Below the pieces are notes generated by a model. It was not told the origin of the DNA and ran no database searches. It saw only the letters and a list, made by a program, of their open reading frames with translations. The position numbers and the translations under genes were made by a program. Positions 59,117-64,000 of a DNA stretch of 64,000 nt are shown one piece after another. Position 1 is the first letter of the stretch, and each line of letters opens with the position of its first letter. Origin of the DNA: CADEED01 sp036677145 (GTDB taxonomy: Bacteria; Pseudomonadota; Gammaproteobacteria; Steroidobacterales; Steroidobacteraceae); assembly GCA_036677145.1 (NCBI GenBank), contig JAKFFF010000101.1, positions 186,001 to 250,000 on the forward strand. Direction: 5' to 3'.

Positions 59117-61843
59117 TCAGTCGAACCGCAACGATGCGCGCAATCCGTACGTTCGCGGCGCGTCGAAGAACGCGCGCGCCACGCCCGGGAATCCCGCCAC
59201 GCCACCACTGCCGGGCTGACTGGCCCGCAGTTCGACATTGTTCTTCACGGCCTCATCCTCGAGGTTAAGCACGTATGCCTCGACGGCCCAATTGCCGTCG
59301 GTGTCGTAGCGCAGGCCGAAGTCGGTGCGGGTGTAGGCCTGCTGGCGGTCGGACGGACGATTGAAATCGGTGAGGAACATTTCACTCTGGTACTTCGCCT
59401 GCAAGCGCGGGGCGAGACGGGCTCCGCCGGGCAGACGAAATACGTGTTCGTACACGAGCGCGCTGGTGACCTCGGGTGCGAACGGGAGCTTGTTGCCGCG
59501 CAGGTTGATGACCGGCGTGAGGGGATCGGCGGGCACGTAATACTGCGAGTCGACCGTCGGGTAGTCGCGATACTGCGCGCTGAGGTAGGTGAAAACCGCC
59601 TGCAGCGTGCCGTTCGTGCCGGCCTTCCACAGCAGTTCGGATTCGACGCCGTAGATTTCGGCGCGCGTCGCGTTGCGGTTGTTGAGCTGATGCAGGCCCG
59701 AGGCGTCGGTGTCGACGCGCGTGCGCAGGATGTCCGAGTAGTTCGAGAAGAAGCCGACGGTGTTGATCGACATCGCGCCCCCGAACAACGTGGCCTTGAG
59801 CCCCAGTTCGTAGTTCGCGACCTCTTCGGGGTCCGCGTGTGTGCCGCCGTCCTGGATGACACCGGACTTGAAGCCGGTGCTGGTCAGCGCGTATGCGAGC
59901 AGCTCGTCGGCGAAATCGTACTCGGCACGCGCCATGTAGGTGACTTTCCCCCAGTTCACGCTCGCGTCATTGTGAGTGGCGATGCGGCAGGTCCCGGGAA
60001 CCGCCACGGGAGAATCCGGATCCGCCGCGTAAGGGATGTCGTCGGTCGCGATGCCCCCGAGGTTGAAGCCACCGTCGCCGATCGTGGCGTCCGGCGTGGG
60101 GCACACCACGATCATGCCGCCGCGGTCACGCTTGGTGTCTTCGGTATAACGCGCCCCCGCACTCAGGCGTGTGCGCTCCGCGGCGTGCCAGGTGAGCTGG
60201 CCGAATCCCGCCCAGGCCGCGAGTGAACGATCCGGTTGCAGGAACATCTGCGAGTAACGCCGGTCGCCTGCATCGACGACACCTGGGAACTGACCGCTGT
60301 CGTCCATGACATCGACGTCGAAACGGATCGCGTTGTTTTCCTGGTAGAAAAACGCACCGGCTATCCACTCGAGCGGGCCGCCGGTGGGTCCCTTGAGCTG
60401 GAGTTCGTGCTGCGTGGACAGGAATTCCGAATCCTCGGTGCGCCGCTCCTCGTCATAACTCGCGGGCAGCGGCGGAACCGGCAGGGCGCGCAGGTCTGGA
60501 TCCAGCGCAAGACCGACATCCTGATCGCTGACGTTCTGGCGCGTCATGCGCGCCCAGCCGAATAGATAGGAGAGCTCGAACCCTTCCGGAAAACGATAGT
60601 CCGTGCGCAGATGAAACGTATCGTTCGTGAGATCGAGCTCGCCCGGCGAGGTGATCAATGCCGAGCGCACATCATGGCCCGGCGCCGCGTTCAGACTGAC
60701 CGGGATCGTGCCCGAGCCGCGATCGGCGAATTGCTCGATGGAGGTGAACACGGTCCACGACTCGTTCGGCTCCCAGACACTCGACAGGCGCAACCCGAAC
60801 CGGTTGCTGTCGTCATACCGGGGTGTGTTCGCCTGAACGGCGGAGCCCGGCAGAAAGGAGATGTATCCGTCACGCTGCTCGACGAACGCGGACGCGCGCA
60901 GCGCGAACGTGTCGCCGAACGGCAGGTTGTAGTGACCCTTGATCCGCCGCAGGTCGTAGTTGCCGACGGTGAAGTCGAGTGCTCCGGACTGTTCGCCGAA
61001 CCGCGGTTTGGCCGTGACGATGTTGATCACGCCGGCGTTCGAGTTACGCCCGAACAAGGTTCCCTGCGGTCCGCGCAGCGCTTCGAGTTGATCGAGATCG
61101 TGGATCAGCATCGTCGCGCCCTGCGGCCGCGGCGAATAGAAACCATCGACGTGGAACGCGACGGCCGAGTCGCCGACCTCGGTTCGGTTGTTGGATACGA
61201 TGCCGCGCAGCGCAAGATCGAACGCCGCCTGCGTGGAGCTGCTGCCGATCTGAAAATTTGGGATCAACGTGATCACGCTGCGCAGGTCGTTGAGCTGCTG
61301 TCGCTCGAGCGAGTGTGAATCGAGCGCGGTCACCGCGAGCGCACTGCGCTGCAGTGCCTGATTGCGTTTCTCCGCGCTCACGACGATTTCCTCGTCCATC
61401 CCGCGGCCGTAACCCTGCCCGTCCTCCGCGTCCGGTCCCGATTGACGGGCGCGCGCGAGCTGCGCGAGCCGTCTCGCGTCGGCATCGCGAAGCGATTTGC
61501 GCGCTGCGCGTTTCGCGTGTGGGTCGCGCACGATACTGATCGTGCGGTCGTTTACGGCCTCGAAGGCGAGTCCCGTGCCGGAGAGCATGCGGGAGAGTGC
61601 ATCGGCGACGCGCAGCGAGCCGGACACGGCGCGCGTGCGGATGCCCTGGACGGCGTCGAAGTCGAACACCAATTGCAGCTGCGTCTGTTCACTGAATGCC
61701 GCGAGCGCCGCGGCCGCGTCCTGCGCGGGGATGTCGAATGCCGGCCGGGTTTGCGCCCGCACGACCCCGGCGAGCGCCAGCGCGAGCAATGTCGCGGGCA
61801 GCATCAGGATCCACCGTTGCAACGGCGTGCGATCGAACCCCAT
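59117..61843 (-). CDS. TonB-dependent receptor with N-terminal STN signalling domain
   Basis: A 908-aa outer-membrane receptor. Signal peptide (ending near VVRAQ), then a secretin/TonB short domain (residues about 35-105: FDIPAQDAAAALAAFSEQTQLQLVFDFDAVQGIRT), as in FecA-type transducers. A TonB box-like DEEIVVSAEKR follows, then the plug (DLEQL-type DQLEALRGPQGTLFGRNSNAGVINIVTAKP) and a beta-barrel ending GLRASLRFD. The ligand is unknown. It is the last gene of a sigma-FecR-receptor operon, which implies cell-surface signalling that controls its own synthesis. Confidence 0.93.
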   Translation of the reverse strand: MGFDRTPLQRWILMLPATLLALALAGVVRAQTRPAFDIPAQDAAAALAAFSEQTQLQLVFDFDAVQGIRTRAVSGSLRVADALSRMLSGTGLAFEAVNDRTISIVRDPHAKRAARKSLRDADARRLAQLARARQSGPDAEDGQGYGRGMDEEIVVSAEKRNQALQRSALAVTALDSHSLERQQLNDLRSVITLIPNFQIGSSSTQAAFDLALRGIVSNNRTEVGDSAVAFHVDGFYSPRPQGATMLIHDLDQLEALRGPQGTLFGRNSNAGVINIVTAKPRFGEQSGALDFTVGNYDLRRIKGHYNLPFGDTFALRASAFVEQRDGYISFLPGSAVQANTPRYDDSNRFGLRLSSVWEPNESWTVFTSIEQFADRGSGTIPVSLNAAPGHDVRSALITSPGELDLTNDTFHLRTDYRFPEGFELSYLFGWARMTRQNVSDQDVGLALDPDLRALPVPPLPASYDEERRTEDSEFLSTQHELQLKGPTGGPLEWIAGAFFYQENNAIRFDVDVMDDSGQFPGVVDAGDRRYSQMFLQPDRSLAAWAGFGQLTWHAAERTRLSAGARYTEDTKRDRGGMIVVCPTPDATIGDGGFNLGGIATDDIPYAADPDSPVAVPGTCRIATHNDASVNWGKVTYMARAEYDFADELLAYALTSTGFKSGVIQDGGTHADPEEVANYELGLKATLFGGAMSINTVGFFSNYSDILRTRVDTDASGLHQLNNRNATRAEIYGVESELLWKAGTNGTLQAVFTYLSAQYRDYPTVDSQYYVPADPLTPVINLRGNKLPFAPEVTSALVYEHVFRLPGGARLAPRLQAKYQSEMFLTDFNRPSDRQQAYTRTDFGLRYDTDGNWAVEAYVLNLEDEAVKNNVELRASQPGSGGVAGFPGVARAFFDAPRTYGLRASLRFD

Positions 61844-61909
61844 CGGCCGGGCCCCCTCGGATACTCACGAAATCCGCCGCGGCGTCCCTAACAACCGCGG
61901 CGGCGCCAT

Positions 61910-62872
61910 TCACGGTGATCGTAGAACTATGACGTCCGACTTCCCCGCGTCTATCCGCAGACCGAAGGTGCTCGCGAGCGCGGCCGCGAAGCTCTCCGGG
62001 TCCGTGGCATTGAAACTGCCGCCGACGCGCAGCTTCGCGAGCTGCGCGTCGGCGAGCGTGATCTGACGGCGGTTGTAGCGATTGAGTTCCGCGACGGCGA
62101 ACGCGAGCGTTTCACCGCGGAATTCCAGCCGGCCGGACGTCCACGCCAGGCGGCTCGCGAGTACTTGCGGATCCACGCGGCTCACGGACACGCTATCGCG
62201 CAGCACCACTGCGGCTTCGCCGGCGTGCAGTGACGGCGAGTCCGGCGCGTGTTCGGACACGATCGCGACCCGGCCTTCGGACACCAGCACGTCGACCTGG
62301 GCCGACTCGCGCAGCCGCACGCTGAACTCGGTGCCCACGGCGCGCACGTCGGCGCCCGCGGCCGACACGGTGAACGGGCGCGTCGCGTCATGCGCCACCT
62401 GGAATCGCCCTTCGCCGCGGACCAGGCGCACGTCGCGGCGCGCGCGGTCGAGGCGCACGCGCACTTCGCTGTTGGTGTTCAGGTCGATGACACTGCCGTC
62501 TTCGAGCACGAGGCGCGAGAACCCGCCGACCCGCGTTTCGTACACCTGTCCGTCGAAGCGTAGATAGGCCATCCACAAACCCGCGCACAGCACCGCGGCC
62601 GCGCAACTCGCCGCCAGCGCCAGCGGCCAGCGAGGCCGGCGCGGCGGCGCGAGCAGGTCGGCGTCGATCTCGCGGTCGAGCGGCTTCAGATCCTTGAGCC
62701 GTTCGGCGCGCCGCCAGGCCGATTCGAGCCGCAGATACGCGATGCGGTGCCGGATGTCCGCGTTGAGCCAGAGGTCGAAGGACGCGCTGTCCTGCGGCTC
62801 ATCGCCGCCGCGCGCATCGCGCGCGGCTAGCCACAGGCTCGCGTCGTGTTCGATGCGTTCCTGCGCGTTCAC
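61910..62872 (-). CDS. FecR-type anti-sigma/sigma regulator
   Basis: A 320-aa inner-membrane regulator. The N-terminal DUF4880-like cytosolic part (WLAARDARGGDEPQDSASFDLWLNADIRHRIAYLRLESAWRRAERL) is followed by one membrane helix (LALAASCAAAVLCAGLWMAYL) and the FecR domain (GGFSRLVLEDGSVIDLNTNSEVRV, RAVGTEFSVR). It transmits the receptor signal to the sigma factor. The GTG start overlaps the sigma-factor stop (GTGA). Confidence 0.93.
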   Translation of the reverse strand: MNAQERIEHDASLWLAARDARGGDEPQDSASFDLWLNADIRHRIAYLRLESAWRRAERLKDLKPLDREIDADLLAPPRRPRWPLALAASCAAAVLCAGLWMAYLRFDGQVYETRVGGFSRLVLEDGSVIDLNTNSEVRVRLDRARRDVRLVRGEGRFQVAHDATRPFTVSAAGADVRAVGTEFSVRLRESAQVDVLVSEGRVAIVSEHAPDSPSLHAGEAAVVLRDSVSVSRVDPQVLASRLAWTSGRLEFRGETLAFAVAELNRYNRRQITLADAQLAKLRVGGSFNATDPESFAAALASTFGLRIDAGKSDVIVLRSP

Positions 62873-63450
62873 GACGAATTCTCCACGCTGCGGCGGCGCG
62901 CGCGGTCGAACCAGGGCGAACGGCGCTCGGCGATCGGCGAGTTCGCGAGCGCGGCGCTGCACAGCCGCATGCCCTTGGAGAGATGCTGCTCGACGGTGTT
63001 TTCGGAGATGTTGAGCTGCGCGGCGATCTCCTTTTGCGAAAGGCCGTACACCTTGCGCAGCGTGAAAACCTGGCGACAGCGCTTCGGCAGCCGCGCGACG
63101 GCTTCGCTGAGCAGCGCGAGCTCCTGGTGAGTGTTCACGATCTCGTCGACCTGGCCGCGCTCGTCGAGTAGTTCGAGCGCTTCGAGATCGGCGACCAGCT
63201 CGATCGGCACGACCTGCCGATGCCGCAGCCACGACAGCGCGACATTACGCGCGACGGTGAGCGCGAAGGCGCGGATCGAGCGGACCTCCTCGCGACCGGT
63301 GGCGCTGCCGGCCGCCAGCAGGTGTGTATAGGTGTCCTGCAGCAGCTCGTCGACGTCGGCGGCGTTACGGGCATAACGATACAGGCACGCACGCAGGACG
63401 CCCTCGAACTCCAGGGATGCGATCAGGTAACGATCAACGCTGCGGGCCAT
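62869..63450 (-). CDS. ECF-type RNA polymerase sigma factor (FecI-like)
   Basis: A 193-aa sigma factor of the sigma-70 ECF group. Region 2 is AADVDELLQDTYTHLLAA with VRSIRAFALTVARNVALSWLRH; region 4 is LPKRCRQVFTLRKVYGLSQKEIAAQLNISENTVEQHLSKG. It should direct transcription of the adjacent receptor genes. The ATG at 63450 (MARSVDRYLIASLEFEGVL) gives the normal family N terminus. Its promoter lies in the 73-bp gap to the divergent phosphatidyltransferase gene. Confidence 0.94.
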   Translation of the reverse strand: MARSVDRYLIASLEFEGVLRACLYRYARNAADVDELLQDTYTHLLAAGSATGREEVRSIRAFALTVARNVALSWLRHRQVVPIELVADLEALELLDERGQVDEIVNTHQELALLSEAVARLPKRCRQVFTLRKVYGLSQKEIAAQLNISENTVEQHLSKGMRLCSAALANSPIAERRSPWFDRARRRSVENSS

Positions 63451-63523
63451 TGCGGTTGATGGTACACATGCTCCCGGCGCGAACGAACCGCCCACACGAC
63501 CGATCGCGAGTGATTCTTTGACC

Positions 63524-64000
63524 ATGTCCGCACAAATAAAAACCGACGAGGCGCGCCGCCCCCTGGCGAGCCGTTCAACCCGCTGGGCGGGTTTCCTTTC
63601 CTCCGCCGCCGTACGCGCCGGATTCACGGCCGACGGAATATCGCTGCTGTCGCTGGTGTTCGCGGCCGCGGGCGCCGCGGGATTGTTGCTGCTGCCGAAA
63701 CCCTGGAATCTGCTGGCCTGCGCCGTTGGAGTGCAATTGCGGCTGCTGTGCAATCTGCTCGACGGCATGGTGGCCATCGAGGGCGGCAAGAAATCCAGGG
63801 TCGGGGTCATCTACAACGAGGTCCCCGACCGGATCGCGGATTCGTTGTTTCTCGTGGCGCTCGGCTATGCGATCGGCACTCCGTGGATAGGCTGGCTGGG
63901 GGCGCTGGCCGCGGCCGTGACGGCCTACATCCGCGTGTTGGGCGGCACGTTCGGCCTGGCCCAGGATTTCCGTGGTCCGCTCGCCAAACAACATCGCATG
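63524..64000 (+). CDS. CDP-alcohol phosphatidyltransferase-like protein, N-terminal part
   Basis: The first 159 residues of a polytopic enzyme; the 3' end lies outside the window. The CDP-AP signature region reads NLLDGMVAIEGGKKSRVGVIYNEVPDR, against the family consensus DxxDGxxAR(x8)GxxxDxxxD. Spacing is kept but three positions differ (D to N, R to I, D to N). This may mark a divergent subfamily. Hydrophobic helices (ISLLSLVFAAAGAAGLLLL, WIGWLGALAAAVTAYI) flank the motif. It is divergent from the sigma factor. Confidence 0.75.
   Translation, partial: MSAQIKTDEARRPLASRSTRWAGFLSSAAVRAGFTADGISLLSLVFAAAGAAGLLLLPKPWNLLACAVGVQLRLLCNLLDGMVAIEGGKKSRVGVIYNEVPDRIADSLFLVALGYAIGTPWIGWLGALAAAVTAYIRVLGGTFGLAQDFRGPLAKQHRM

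Noticed and set aside
61910..63810. Long open frames extending upstream of the FecR and sigma-factor starts
   Set aside because: The extensions overlap the preceding gene on the same strand and have shadow-frame composition (Arg/Ala/Pro-rich); GTGA overlap and family N termini fix the starts.

Overview
The window is GC-rich and densely coded. It carries the gene set of a free-living gammaproteobacterium: Tat and SecB export, cytochrome c4, EnvC, NtrBC/GlnA, two-subunit glycyl-tRNA synthetase, and a xanthomonadin/aryl-polyene pigment locus. Its makeup suggests the Xanthomonadales/Nevskiales/Steroidobacterales neighbourhood. That placement is inferred from gene content, not from a marker search. 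I found no rRNA, tRNA, CRISPR array, insertion sequence or integrase.

Left part (1-9.3 kb): a branched-chain 2-oxoacid dehydrogenase operon (E1alpha, E1beta, start of E2, minus strand); a DUF2269 membrane protein coupled to a metallo-beta-lactamase-fold hydrolase; an exported S9 peptidase; cytochrome c4; D-aminoacyl-tRNA deacylase; and tatABC behind its own promoter. From 9.5 to 14.9 kb lies a peptide-scavenging block: a POT transporter, an ACE-like M2 dipeptidase lipoprotein and an OPT transporter, ended by a long inverted repeat. From 15 to 28.9 kb are an EamA exporter, a run of small membrane genes (MgtC/DUF4010, YvlD/holin-like, SRPBCC, DedA), an S41 protease, an EAL-domain protein with a decayed GGDEF, EnvC, rhodanese-grxC-secB-gpsA, trmL, a TonB-C protein and a class 1B dihydroorotate dehydrogenase. 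The last two genes are divergent around a near-perfect palindrome.

Middle part (28.9-39.8 kb): ntrC-ntrB, followed at the ntrC end by a perfect 32-bp inverted repeat; a DUF4124 protein; glnA with a readable sigma-54 promoter and NtrC site; and, divergent from glnA, a Xre-RES toxin-antitoxin pair coupled to a HIT-family gene. glyQ-glyS and a glyQS-associated acyltransferase follow.

From 39.8 to 56.8 kb is an aryl-polyene (APE)/xanthomonadin-type gene cluster in two divergent units. The leftward unit holds a methyltransferase, ACP, COG4648 membrane protein, aryl-AMP ligase, dehydratase, LpxL-like acyltransferase, ketosynthase, chain-length factor and a second dehydratase. The rightward unit holds a chorismatase (XanB2 type), acyltransferase, second ACP, dehydratase, glycosyltransferase, thioesterase, LolA-like carrier, MMPL exporter, DUF3261 lipoprotein, dehydratase, ketoreductase, ketosynthase and a small exported protein. 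Together they predict a hydroxybenzoate starter made from chorismate, loaded on ACP, extended into a polyene, and placed in the outer membrane. A rho-independent terminator closes the unit.

Right end (57.2-64 kb): a bufferin-type metallophore operon (DUF2282 precursor, DUF692/MNIO enzyme, DUF2063 partner); a convergent sigma factor-FecR-TonB receptor signalling operon; and the start of a CDP-alcohol phosphatidyltransferase-like gene that runs off the window.
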